The notes below the pieces were generated by a model. The model saw nothing but the letters and a program-made list of their open reading frames with translations, had not been told where the DNA came from and did no database searches. This document shows, in pieces, positions 1 through 7,530 of a stretch of 52,657 nucleotides of DNA. The translations under genes were made by a program, and so were the position numbers. Source of the stretch: Oscillospiraceae bacterium. GTDB taxonomy: Bacteria; Bacillota; Clostridia; Oscillospirales; Acutalibacteraceae. The stretch covers positions 1 to 52,657 of the forward strand of contig SVQC01000008.1 of the NCBI GenBank assembly GCA_015065585.1, given 5' to 3'. Positions within the stretch are counted from its first letter, which is position 1. Every line of letters starts with the position of its first letter.

Positions 1-189
1 TCCGCTTGTAATAACCACAAGGGGCGATTTTATTTTTTCGCCGACGCAGGCAGTTATTACCGATTTATGAATATCGGAAAGCCCTGTACACGCAACAGGC
101 AGAGCGGCAGACTGAATACAGCTTATAAGCTTTTTGTAATCGGTATCTGCGCCCAAAAGGTTATTTAAAAAAGAAAATTTCTTATTCAT
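1..189 (-). CDS. mfd: Transcription-repair coupling factor Mfd, N-terminus (cut by window edge)
   Basis: Only the first 63 codons are present; the rest lies left of the window. The translation starts MNKKFSFLNNLLG and continues with a PVACTGLSDIHKS stretch followed by a SPLVVITSG strand, which resembles the N-terminal UvrB-like module of Mfd. Mfd is the ATP-dependent translocase that removes stalled RNA polymerase and recruits UvrA. The ATG shares one base with the TGA of pth, so the two genes are probably translationally coupled, and pth-mfd is the usual Firmicutes order. With so little sequence, the call leans on that order as well as on the N-terminal pattern. Confidence 0.8.
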   Translation of the reverse strand, partial: MNKKFSFLNNLLGADTDYKKLISCIQSAALPVACTGLSDIHKSVITACVGEKIKSPLVVITSG

Positions 190-782
190 CATTTATTATA
201 TCGGTTCATAGCGGTTTCGACATTGCTTTTAAGAATAGTTTCTATAGCCCTTACAGCGTTATCCACCGCGCCCTTGAACAGTCCGAAATCATCTTCATTC
301 ATTTTGCCCAGCACCCAGTTTGCCAAATCACTGCTACGGTCTGGTCGGTCACCGATTCCAAGCTTAATACGTACAAATTCATCGGTTGCTATATGAGAAA
401 TTATGTTTTTAAGACCGTTTTGACCTCCCGCGCTTCCCTTTGCGCGAATTCGCATTTTACCCGGAGGCAGAGAAATATCGTCGGAAATAACAATTAATTT
501 ATCGGTTGGGATTTTATAAAACTTCATTACGGCAGAAACCGCTTCCCCCGAATTATTCATAAAGGTCTGAGGTTTTATAACGAGAACCCTTTTATCGTTT
601 ATATAGGTATCACAAATCAGAGCGTTAAATTTATTTTTATTAAAGGCTATGTCATATTTTTCCGCCAGTTTGTCAAGAACCATAAAACCTGCGTTATGAC
701 GGGTATTTTCATAGGTAGCACCGGGGTTGCCGAGTCCTACTATAAGCATATCATAAACGCTGTCCCTTTTCTTAAAAAGCAT
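189..782 (-). CDS. pth: Peptidyl-tRNA hydrolase
   Basis: Releases tRNA from peptidyl-tRNAs that drop off the ribosome. Family hallmarks are visible: LIVGLGNPGATYENTRHNAG near the N-terminus (Asn and the catalytic His), KPQTFMNNSGEAV, and SDDISLPPGKMRIRAKGSAG followed by GQNGLKNI. At about 197 residues it has the usual family length. A GTG 6 bp upstream (788) is in frame, but the GGAAGGA element at 791-797 sits 8 nt from the ATG at 782 and only 2 nt from the GTG, so 782 is preferred. A short MLFKKRD-type leader before LIVGLGNPG is common in gut Clostridia. Transcribed from the promoter at 812-840 and coupled to mfd. Confidence 0.96.
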   Translation of the reverse strand: MLFKKRDSVYDMLIVGLGNPGATYENTRHNAGFMVLDKLAEKYDIAFNKNKFNALICDTYINDKRVLVIKPQTFMNNSGEAVSAVMKFYKIPTDKLIVISDDISLPPGKMRIRAKGSAGGQNGLKNIISHIATDEFVRIKLGIGDRPDRSSDLANWVLGKMNEDDFGLFKGAVDNAVRAIETILKSNVETAMNRYNK

Positions 783-811
783 AGCCACACTCCTTCCGTA
801 TAATATATGTT

Positions 812-840
812 ATTTTACCATAATATTCTTGCTTTTTCAA
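812..840 (-). promoter_or_regulatory. Promoter of pth-mfd
   Basis: On the minus strand TTGAAA (835-840) and TAAAAT (812-817) are separated by exactly 17 bp, ending about 30 bp before the pth start. It lies inside the long-form reading frame of the divergent deacetylase, which argues for the shorter start of that gene. Confidence 0.7.
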
Positions 841-873
841 TCTTTAACTTTTCTATATTTTTCGACATTTATA

Positions 874-902
874 TTGCATAAATTACATTTAAGATATATA
901 AT
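874..902 (+). promoter_or_regulatory. Promoter of the polysaccharide deacetylase gene
   Basis: TTGCAT (874-879), 17-bp spacer, TATAAT (897-902). The -10 box ends 31 bp before the GTG start proposed at 934. Confidence 0.65.
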
Positions 903-933
903 TAATGTACTATATTTTTTATGCGGTGATAAT

Positions 934-1947
934 GTGCTTTTTTCACTAAGGAAACGATTTTCAGCTTTAATATTTATTTTTGTCTCTGTCGTAATTTTTG
1001 CGGCGGCTCTTATTCTTGCGCCCTCAGGTGAAGCGCCACTACCGGGTATCCCCACCATAAGACCCACCAACACCGTTCCGCCAACCCTTACCTTAAAGGG
1101 CGAAACCTTTACTATCTACGAATATGGCGCCGAGTATATTGAGGATGGTTATTTTGCCGAGGATGATGTTGACGGAGACATTACCGATTACGTAGAGCTT
1201 CCTGATTTATCGGTTTTAAATGAGGCAGGCACTCATATTCTTAAGTACAGCGTCACCGATTCCTCAGGCAATACCACCGAGAAAGAGCGACATATTCTTG
1301 TAAAAAGCCCGCCTCTTGACACATCTATTCCCGTCAAATCCGTCTTTCTAACCTTTGATGACGGTCCCTGCGCTTACACAGGGGAGATACTTGATATTCT
1401 AAAAAAATATAATGTAAAAGCCACCTTCTTTGTAACAGGACAAAAGCCCGATTACGCCCCTCTTATGAAGCGTATCGTTGATGAGGGACACACTATTGCC
1501 GCCCATACCTACAGCCACGTTTATGATATTTACGGCAGCAGCGAAGCTTATTTTTCCGACCTTGACAAAATTAACAATCTTATTTTTGAACAGACCGGTA
1601 CATACACCGCCATAACGCGATTTCCCGGTGGTTCTTCAAATTTAATAAGTAAAAAATATAAGGCAGGAATCGTAACTTTGCTTTCAAAGGAGCTTACCGA
1701 CAAAGGTTATATTTATTACGATTGGAACGTAGACTCAAAGGACACCTCCACCACCAATCCCGATAAAATCGTTAAGAACGTTACCTCTTCCCTGAAAGAC
1801 GGTTGCAGTATCGTTCTTATGCACGATTTAAAAAAGGCGAATTTAACGGCGCTTCCAAAAATTATTGAATATTGTCAGAAAAACGGTTACACCATTTTGC
1901 CTATGACCGATAAAACTCCCGTAATCCGTCATACTATTAACAACTAG
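934..1947 (+). CDS. Membrane-anchored polysaccharide deacetylase with N-terminal Ig-like domain
   Basis: Predicted to remove acetyl groups from peptidoglycan or another cell-surface glycan. With the GTG start at 934 (GGTGAT ribosome-binding site immediately upstream) the protein has 337 residues. It has a basic N-terminus and a membrane anchor at about residues 8-30, then a DUF5011-like Ig fold (TLKGETFTIYEYGAEYIEDG through YSVTDSSGNTTE), then a NodB domain. The five carbohydrate esterase family 4 motifs are all visible: TFDDGP, HTIAAHTYSH, RFPGGSSN, YDWNVDSKD and VLMHD. The metal-binding Asp and both His residues are kept, so it should be active. An in-frame ATG at 829 would add 35 residues but covers both divergent promoters, so it is rejected. 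Confidence 0.9.
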   Translation: MLFSLRKRFSALIFIFVSVVIFAAALILAPSGEAPLPGIPTIRPTNTVPPTLTLKGETFTIYEYGAEYIEDGYFAEDDVDGDITDYVELPDLSVLNEAGTHILKYSVTDSSGNTTEKERHILVKSPPLDTSIPVKSVFLTFDDGPCAYTGEILDILKKYNVKATFFVTGQKPDYAPLMKRIVDEGHTIAAHTYSHVYDIYGSSEAYFSDLDKINNLIFEQTGTYTAITRFPGGSSNLISKKYKAGIVTLLSKELTDKGYIYYDWNVDSKDTSTTNPDKIVKNVTSSLKDGCSIVLMHDLKKANLTALPKIIEYCQKNGYTILPMTDKTPVIRHTINN

Positions 1948-1960
1948 TTTTAACGGTATA

Positions 1961-1991
1961 AAAAACACAGGTGATATCACCTGTGTTTTTT
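1961..1991. terminator. Bidirectional terminator between deacetylase gene and upp
   Basis: Near-perfect inverted repeat: AAAAACACAGGTGA (from 1961) pairs with TCACCTGTGTTTTT (to 1990). A-run on one side and T-run on the other serve both converging genes. Confidence 0.9.
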
Positions 1992-2003
1992 GTTGTCATC
2001 AGT

Positions 2004-2645
2004 TTATTTTGTACCGAACAAGCGGTCTCCTGCATCCCCAAGACCGGGAAGAATATATCCGTTTTCGTTAAGACATCTGTCCAAGGTAGAAACGAAGATA
2101 TGCACGTCGGGATGAGTCTCCGCCACCTTGCTGACGCCCTCAGGCGCGCCGATTACAGCCATAAACTTAATATCCTTACAGCCGCGTTTTTTCAGCGAAT
2201 CAATAGCATCGCAAGCGCTTCCGCCGGTAGCAAGCATCGGGTCAACTAAAAGCACAAGCTTATCCTCAATGCCATCGGGAAGCTTGCAGTAATACTCGCA
2301 AGGCTGTAAGGTTTCTTCATTACGGTACATACCGATATGACCAACCCTTGCCGACGGGAACAGCACGTGAACGCCGTTTACCATACCAAGACCTGCGCGA
2401 AGTATAGGCACTATAACGATAGCGTTATCCTTAACTACCCGCTGTGTGCAGGTTTCAAGCGGAGTTTTAACCTGCTTTTCGGTTGTGGGTACACCCTCTT
2501 TAAGACATTCAAAGGTCATAAGCGTGGTTATTTCTTCAATAAGCTCACGGAATTCCTTCATACTCGTCTTTTCGTCACGAAGAATCGCTATCTTGTGATT
2601 AATAAGAGGATGGTCGAAAATAGTTACATTATCATACTGCTTCAT
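2004..2645 (-). CDS. upp: Uracil phosphoribosyltransferase
   Basis: Converts uracil and PRPP to UMP in pyrimidine salvage. The 213-residue protein shows family signatures: TKQ-like TTEKQVKTPLET, IVPILRAGLGMVNG, the PRPP loop VDPMLATGGSA, and the C-terminal GYILPGLGDAGDRLFGTK. It lies 7 bp downstream of the uracil permease gene and ends at the bidirectional terminator, so uptake and first use of uracil are encoded in one operon. Confidence 0.97.
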   Translation of the reverse strand: MKQYDNVTIFDHPLINHKIAILRDEKTSMKEFRELIEEITTLMTFECLKEGVPTTEKQVKTPLETCTQRVVKDNAIVIVPILRAGLGMVNGVHVLFPSARVGHIGMYRNEETLQPCEYYCKLPDGIEDKLVLLVDPMLATGGSACDAIDSLKKRGCKDIKFMAVIGAPEGVSKVAETHPDVHIFVSTLDRCLNENGYILPGLGDAGDRLFGTK

Positions 2646-2652
2646 TTAATAA

Positions 2653-4041
2653 TTACTCCTCGTTTGTAGAACCTTTTTTAGCGTGAAGAACTATATTAAC
2701 AATAATTCCAAGAATAAGGGCGCAAGCAATAGCGGTAAGAGTAACCTTGCCAATCTTCATTGCCATACCGCCGATACCTGCAATTAGTATAACCGAAACA
2801 GTAAAGAGATTTGCATTGTCCTCGAGGTCAACCTTCTGAATCATCTTAAGACCGGAAACAGCGATAAAGCCGTAAAGGGTAATGCAAACGCCGCCCATTA
2901 CGCAACCGGGGATAGAATCAAGGAAGGCAACAAAGGGAGAAACAAAGGAAATAAGAATAGCCATAAATGCGGTAGTTGTGATGGTAGCAACAGAAGCGTT
3001 TCTGGTAATAGCTACACAGCCAACAGATTCGCCGTATGTGGTGTTGGGGCAACCGCCAAACACAGCGCCAACCATAGAGCCTACGCCGTCGCCGAGAAGG
3101 GTGCGGTGGAGTCCGGGGTCTTCGAGAAGGTCTTTACCGATAATGCTGGAAAGATTTTTGTGGTCAGCAATATGCTCAGCAAATACAACGAAGGCAACAG
3201 GCACATAAGCAACAGCTACGGTTGCAAGATAAGGAAGCTCAAAGCCTTTAATGCCCTTAAGAGCGTTCTGGAAAGTAAATTCAGGAACGGCAAGGAAGGT
3301 GCCTAGATTAACACCGTCAGCAACTAAGGCTTTAAAGGGAGCAAAATCGACAATTTTAAGAGCATCGTTACCGGTAGCATAACCGATACCGGTGAAAATA
3401 AGTCCTACTGCATAACCTGCAAGTATACCGATAATAAAGGGTATAAGCTTGGTCATTTTCTTACCATAGGTAGAGCAAAGAACAACAACTATAAGAGTAA
3501 CCATAGCGCAGATAAAGGATACCCAACTAAAGCCACTCATTATAAAGGAACCGTTTTCGTCGGTTGCGCCGTAAGAAAATACGTCTTTAACAGCAGCGCC
3601 GGCAAGAGAAAGACCAATTATTGCAACGGTAGGTCCGATAACTGCAGCAGGCATAAGCTTGTTTATCCACTTAACGCCTACGAATTTAACTACGAGTGCA
3701 ATTACAACGTATACAAGACCTGCAAAAGCAGCGCCGATAATTAAGCCGAGATATCCGAGGTAAACGTTAGATAACGCGCCTGAGAAAGCGGCTACCATAG
3801 AGCCGATAAAGGCAAAAGAACTACCAAGGAACACGGGACTTCTGAACTTTGTGAAAAGCTGATAAACGAGAGTACCAACACCTGCGCCAAAAAGCGCGGC
3901 AGAAGCGCTCATGCCGTTACCAACTATAGCGGGCACAGCGATAGTTGCCGCCATAATTGCAAGAAGCTGCTGGAACGCGAATACCAGCATTGCGCCGAAT
4001 TTCGGCTTGTCATGAACATCGTAAACTAATTTGTTTTCCAT
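2653..4041 (-). CDS. uraA: Uracil permease (NCS2 family)
   Basis: Proton-coupled uracil importer of the inner membrane. The product (462 residues) is strongly hydrophobic with about 12-14 membrane segments. It carries the NCS2 pattern in AEHIADHKNLSSIIGKDL (substrate Glu-His) and GDGVGSMVGAVFGGCPNTTYGES. The ATG at 4041 is chosen over an upstream codon at 4056 because GAGGGG at 4049-4054 is spaced 7 nt from it. Coupling to upp supports uracil as substrate rather than xanthine. The leader is short and shows no PyrR-type attenuator. Confidence 0.94.
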   Translation of the reverse strand: MENKLVYDVHDKPKFGAMLVFAFQQLLAIMAATIAVPAIVGNGMSASAALFGAGVGTLVYQLFTKFRSPVFLGSSFAFIGSMVAAFSGALSNVYLGYLGLIIGAAFAGLVYVVIALVVKFVGVKWINKLMPAAVIGPTVAIIGLSLAGAAVKDVFSYGATDENGSFIMSGFSWVSFICAMVTLIVVVLCSTYGKKMTKLIPFIIGILAGYAVGLIFTGIGYATGNDALKIVDFAPFKALVADGVNLGTFLAVPEFTFQNALKGIKGFELPYLATVAVAYVPVAFVVFAEHIADHKNLSSIIGKDLLEDPGLHRTLLGDGVGSMVGAVFGGCPNTTYGESVGCVAITRNASVATITTTAFMAILISFVSPFVAFLDSIPGCVMGGVCITLYGFIAVSGLKMIQKVDLEDNANLFTVSVILIAGIGGMAMKIGKVTLTAIACALILGIIVNIVLHAKKGSTNEE

Positions 4042-4100
4042 TTTTAGACCCCTCACTTAATTTTTTAAAATAAACAGCAAATACTGTTTCTTTCCAAACA

Positions 4101-4129
4101 ATTCTATCACAGCCGTATATTTTTTTCAA
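4101..4129 (-). promoter_or_regulatory. Promoter of uraA-upp
   Basis: Minus-strand TTGAAA (4124-4129), 17-bp spacer, TAGAAT (4101-4106), about 60 bp before the uraA start. Confidence 0.75.
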
Positions 4130-4160
4130 CATTGTTTTGCATTTTTCAGCAATATAACCA

Positions 4161-4193
4161 AAAAAACGACTAAGAATTTTCTTAGCCGTTTTT
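4161..4193 (-). terminator. Terminator of the DMT transporter gene, overlapping its stop codon
   Basis: AAAAACGGCTAAG pairs with CTTAGTCGTTTTT on the minus strand. The left arm contains the last codons and stop of the transporter gene, so the terminator begins within the coding sequence. Confidence 0.85.
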
Positions 4194-5066
4194 TACTGCT
4201 TTTTTGTTTTTAAGCTGTATTAATATTCCTATAACAATAATTATAAGACCCAGTACCGATAATACTCCGATTTTCTCCTTTAAGAACATACTTGTCCAAA
4301 CAAGAGAAATAAAGGGAGTAAGATAGGCAAGGTTTGAAATTTTTGCCGTGTTTCCTCTTTGAAGAGCTGTCGCCCAAGTTACCGTCGCAAGTCCTAAAAT
4401 GAATATGCCGTTAAAGGAAAGTCCTAGAAGGCTCGGTGCATCTATTTTTAAACTGCTATCCCTCATTATACTTATGACGAAGCATAAGCCGGAACAAAGG
4501 ATAAAGGAAAGCATCATAGAAAGATTTTTATCATAATTCGTTTTCTTGGTAAGAGCGGTGAAAAGACCATAGGATACCGCCGCCAAAACACAAAGCGCCG
4601 CCCCCACTATTCCTTTTATGTTGAGTGTCGCAAACTCGCTGCCCGCCACGATTATAACACCCATAAAGGAAAGGCAAAGCGCAATTACCGAGGACACGGT
4701 TATTTTTTCCTTTAAAATTATTGCGGCGAAAATAACGCTCATAGCCGGCCAGAGATAATTAATTATAAACGCCTGAGAAGCCAAAAGACGCTCAGTGCCA
4801 CCATAGAGAAAAACATAATAGAAAAAAGTTCCCGGAAGCGAAGTTGCTATGATTTTTAAATAATCTTTAAACCCATACTTTTTAAGATTTTTTAGATTTC
4901 CGCTTATAAGATTAACTGCAAAAAGCGCCGCCGCGGCAAAAAGAGCGCTATACGAAAGACAAACAAAGCTGTCGATTTTATTAAGCAGGAATTTTGAAAG
5001 AGTCGCCAGGGTTGACCACATAACAATAGAAAATGCGGCATAAAAATATGTTTTTTTGTAAGCCAA
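4182..5066 (-). CDS. EamA/DMT-family permease
   Basis: Ten-helix drug/metabolite-transporter permease of unknown substrate, about 294 residues, built as two EamA repeats (first about residues 5-135, second about 150-285). It shows typical features such as YLWPAMSVIFAAIILKEKIT and YLTPFISLVWTSMFLKEKIG. The start is taken as TTG at 5066, preceded by GGTGAT at 5071-5076. A longer frame from ATG at 5105 would run across the promoter at 5084-5112, so it is unlikely to be used. It has its own promoter and terminator and is therefore monocistronic. The family includes amino-acid, nucleoside and sugar-phosphate exporters; nothing here fixes the substrate. Confidence 0.88.
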   Translation of the reverse strand: MAYKKTYFYAAFSIVMWSTLATLSKFLLNKIDSFVCLSYSALFAAAALFAVNLISGNLKNLKKYGFKDYLKIIATSLPGTFFYYVFLYGGTERLLASQAFIINYLWPAMSVIFAAIILKEKITVSSVIALCLSFMGVIIVAGSEFATLNIKGIVGAALCVLAAVSYGLFTALTKKTNYDKNLSMMLSFILCSGLCFVISIMRDSSLKIDAPSLLGLSFNGIFILGLATVTWATALQRGNTAKISNLAYLTPFISLVWTSMFLKEKIGVLSVLGLIIIVIGILIQLKNKKAVKNG

Positions 5067-5083
5067 TTTTATCACCGTATAAA

Positions 5084-5112
5084 AATATACCACACCAAAC
5101 TTCAAATTTCAA
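5084..5112 (-). promoter_or_regulatory. Promoter of the DMT transporter gene
   Basis: Minus-strand TTGAAA (5107-5112), 17-bp spacer, TATATT (5084-5089), which gives a leader of only about 10-12 nt before the GGTGAT site and TTG start. Confidence 0.65.
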
Positions 5113-5144
5113 CCCACACTATCATCCGTTCGCTCATCACCCCT

Positions 5145-5200
5145 CAGCCACCGCAAGCGGTCCCCCTTCTCCCAAGGGAGAATGCAACAGAAACTATCCC
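5145..5200. repeat. Dispersed palindromic repeat, family B (partial copy 1)
   Basis: Contains CCCTCAGCCACCGCAAGCGG and TTCTCCCAAGGGAGAATGCA, which reappear in reverse complement at about 42607-42670. It ends in an ACTATCCCTA tail. CTCCCAAGGGAG is self-complementary. It looks like a fragment of a MITE-like intergenic element; no coding capacity is seen. Confidence 0.7.
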
Positions 5201-5224
5201 TATCCCATAAAAATCACCCGTATG

Positions 5225-5432
5225 CTTTAGGGAAATGTTCTTAGCGAACATTTCCCTAAAGTTTTATTCGCCTTACGGCGAGTTCTATTGCTTTGCAGTG
5301 ATATTCGGCTAATGCCGAGTGTTATTCGCTTCGCGAGTTATAAAGGCGAATAAAATATCACTGAAACCTTTTGATTTCAATATCACTTTTGCGCAGCAAA
5401 AATATCACTCCGACAAAGTCGGAATATCACTT
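5225..5432 (+). repeat. Multi-hairpin array repeat, family A (copy 1)
   Basis: A 208-bp string of eight small hairpins joined by short constant linkers. It opens with a 16-bp stem (5225-5240 with 5246-5261). Four short stems follow, separated by AGTTCTATT, AGTGATATT and AGTGTTATT, then GGCGAATAAA. Three more short stems are each followed by ATATCACT (5355-5362, 5380-5387, 5402-5409, 5424-5431). The first-half linkers are reverse complements of the second-half linkers. A second element with the same layout but different stems lies at 47675-47878. No gene is present in this gap. Confidence 0.85.
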
Positions 5433-5439
5433 AACAGAC

Positions 5440-5490
5440 AAAAAGAAGAGAAGACTCGTCTAAAAAACGAATCTTCTCTTTTCTGTTATT
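5440..5490 (-). terminator. Terminator downstream of the GH16 lipoprotein gene
   Basis: On the minus strand AAGAGAAGATTCG pairs with CGAGTCTTCTCTT, followed by CTTTTTG. It lies about 130 bp beyond the stop codon. Two further small hairpins, TTGGGCTGCTACCCAA and GCATTTGTACACACAAATGC, lie between stop and terminator, so the transcript has a structured 3' end. Confidence 0.75.
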
Positions 5491-5622
5491 AGTGGGTTTG
5501 GGCTGCTACCCAAGTGCATTTGTACACACAAATGCGATGCTGGTTATAACTAAATATATTATTCCGTACTAAAACAAAAACTTCGCTAACAACATTACGC
5601 ATTCACATACGGGTAGTTTTTA

Positions 5623-7512
5623 TTAATAGGTACCGCCAATAGGATGGTCGGGATACTTGATAGTTGATTTACCGGTTTCCTGCTGCTGAGGCCAAGCGGT
5701 AATCATCTGACAATTAACAGAATCGCTCTGATAAAGACGAACATAGTCGATAATATGCTCGTAGTAGTTACCGTGAACGTTGGGGTCATAGGTTGCGCCG
5801 TAGGAAGCGTCACCCATCTGACACTCGGTAATGAAGTAGGTCATAAGGCAGTAAGGACCAACACCTGTGGGGTCAGCATCAAACTGATAGTCAAGATAGG
5901 TCTTACCGTCGAAGGAGAACTTCATAAACTCATCGGTCCAATACATGTTGTAGTAATGGTAATCGGTGCTGAGGTCACCCTCGTAACGCTCGGTATCGTA
6001 AACCTTTTTCTTATTATTCTTAGCGGCACCGGAATATTTACCACCGTCAAGAGAATCGTGACCGGAAGAAGTAGTAGCACCGTCAATAGAGTTATTGTTG
6101 GTCCACCAACGGTGAACATTAGCATTAAAGGACGTACTGCTACCGAAGTTTTCTATAATATCAACCTCAGTAAAGCATCTTCTGTCCTGTACAGCGCCTG
6201 TGCCGAAACGACCGTTAATGCCTGCGTCCATATTAGATTCGTTAAGCCAGTAACCAAGGCTGCAGGGTACGGGAGGAAGCTTACTGTGAACTTCCCATAC
6301 GCCGTAACGGAAGGTCATAGTGTAGTTGGTAGAAAGCATACCGCCAACGAAGTCAATTTCGTTAAGACGCTGGGTACCGATATGGAGGTTGCCGCCGGAA
6401 ACGTAAATGAGCTTCTTAAGCTTGTCGGGTTCTTTGTAAGGAGTGCTGAAAGGAGTCTGCCAGCACTTCATACCGCCAAGGCTTGATGTCTCTTTTTCTT
6501 TAGCCATACCGGAATATTCGCCCCATTTATTAAGGTCAAGAGTGCTACCGTTAAATTCGTCATACCAGTTAAGAGTAAAGGCACCCTCTTCTTTTGCGTC
6601 GTATTTGCCGTTAATTACGTAACCGTCAGACCAGTTAATAGCGCCCTTACCATCTTTAATCTGCACAGCGGCATCATAAAGAGCCTTAACACCGCGCTGG
6701 GTAGCAAGGTCGCTACCGCCCTTGATTACGATGTCGCCGTCAACAACCTTAATTACGTAGTTGTCGCCTTCAACCTCGATAGCCTTACTAGCCTCACGGG
6801 TGGTATCGCCGATAATAATTTCGTTGGTTACTTCATCGTCTATATCTTCAATAGACTTCATTTCATAACCGTAGTGCTTGTAGAAGCTAACAAGGTCTTC
6901 TGCATACATACCTACGAGGTAAGAGGTTCTAACGGGAAGAACGATGGTAAACTTACCAAGGTCAACATTGTTTACAAGGTTAGAGTATGAAGCGTCAGCA
7001 GTATGATGCTCATAGATGAATTCATAACCCTCTTTAAGCATAGACCAGGTTTCAAGGCTCTGGCAGAAGGTGTTTACGAACCATTCGCAAGCGCCTTCAA
7101 GAATAGTGCCCTGCATAGCCTGAATAACAATCTTATCCTCAATAACGGCAACGATAAAGTCGTTAGCGTTATTGGTACGGTTTGCATTTAGTCTTTCCTT
7201 AGCAATACCGGATTCTGCACGGTTGGTATCGCCGACAAGAATTTCATAGTTGCCGTCAAAGTCTTCAATAGCAGAGTCACGAAGAATAGTGATGCCCACC
7301 TCGAAGTTGTCTTTTATGGCTTTACGGATAGCCTTAACACCTGCTTCAGCCTCAACAGAGCTTTCAAAAGCACGGGTAATAGCATAGATAAACTTGCCTT
7401 CTTCGTCTACACTGGCGGGAACAGAAGCTTCTCCGCTAGAAGTGCAGGCAGAAAGAACGGATATAACCATTATGGTTGCGAGTATAATTGATAAAATTCT
7501 TTTAATATTCAT
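5623..7512 (-). CDS. GH16 family glycosidase lipoprotein
   Basis: Predicted surface lipoprotein that cleaves beta-1,3- or mixed-linkage glucans or a related polysaccharide. Signal peptide with lipobox LSAC (Cys23). Two N-terminal modules carry the paired pattern ILVGDTNRAES (about 92-102) and IIIGDTTREAS (about 233-243) plus VIKGGSDLATQRGV, similar to accessory domains seen beside hexosaminidase-type enzymes. The GH16 domain spans about 310-610. It opens with WYDEFNGSTLDLNKWGEYSG, and the catalytic EVDIIE lies at 449-454 (nucleophile E449, acid/base E454). It starts 18 bp after the upstream modular surface gene, from a GGAG site, so the two are probably one operon. Exact substrate is not readable from sequence. 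Confidence 0.9.
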   Translation of the reverse strand: MNIKRILSIILATIMVISVLSACTSSGEASVPASVDEEGKFIYAITRAFESSVEAEAGVKAIRKAIKDNFEVGITILRDSAIEDFDGNYEILVGDTNRAESGIAKERLNANRTNNANDFIVAVIEDKIVIQAMQGTILEGACEWFVNTFCQSLETWSMLKEGYEFIYEHHTADASYSNLVNNVDLGKFTIVLPVRTSYLVGMYAEDLVSFYKHYGYEMKSIEDIDDEVTNEIIIGDTTREASKAIEVEGDNYVIKVVDGDIVIKGGSDLATQRGVKALYDAAVQIKDGKGAINWSDGYVINGKYDAKEEGAFTLNWYDEFNGSTLDLNKWGEYSGMAKEKETSSLGGMKCWQTPFSTPYKEPDKLKKLIYVSGGNLHIGTQRLNEIDFVGGMLSTNYTMTFRYGVWEVHSKLPPVPCSLGYWLNESNMDAGINGRFGTGAVQDRRCFTEVDIIENFGSSTSFNANVHRWWTNNNSIDGATTSSGHDSLDGGKYSGAAKNNKKKVYDTERYEGDLSTDYHYYNMYWTDEFMKFSFDGKTYLDYQFDADPTGVGPYCLMTYFITECQMGDASYGATYDPNVHGNYYEHIIDYVRLYQSDSVNCQMITAWPQQQETGKSTIKYPDHPIGGTY

Positions 7513-7530
7513 TTGTTTCTCCGTCCTTTC

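Noticed and set aside
829..933. Longer ATG start for the polysaccharide deacetylase
   Set aside because: It would place both divergent promoters (812-840 and 874-902) at or inside the coding sequence and has no ribosome-binding site; GTG at 934 has GGTGAT.
2004..2249. Plus-strand frames inside upp
   Set aside because: Antisense shadows of a fully conserved enzyme gene with no independent signals.
5355..5431. ATATCACT repeats as a small CRISPR array
   Set aside because: The unit is only 8 bp and the segments between are self-complementary hairpins of varying length, not spacers; no cas genes are nearby.
5755..6486. Open reading frame opposite the GH16 lipoprotein gene (and similar long antisense frames opposite the surface-protein genes)
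   Set aside because: They mirror genes with clear domain motifs, have no ribosome-binding sites and their translations resemble no family.
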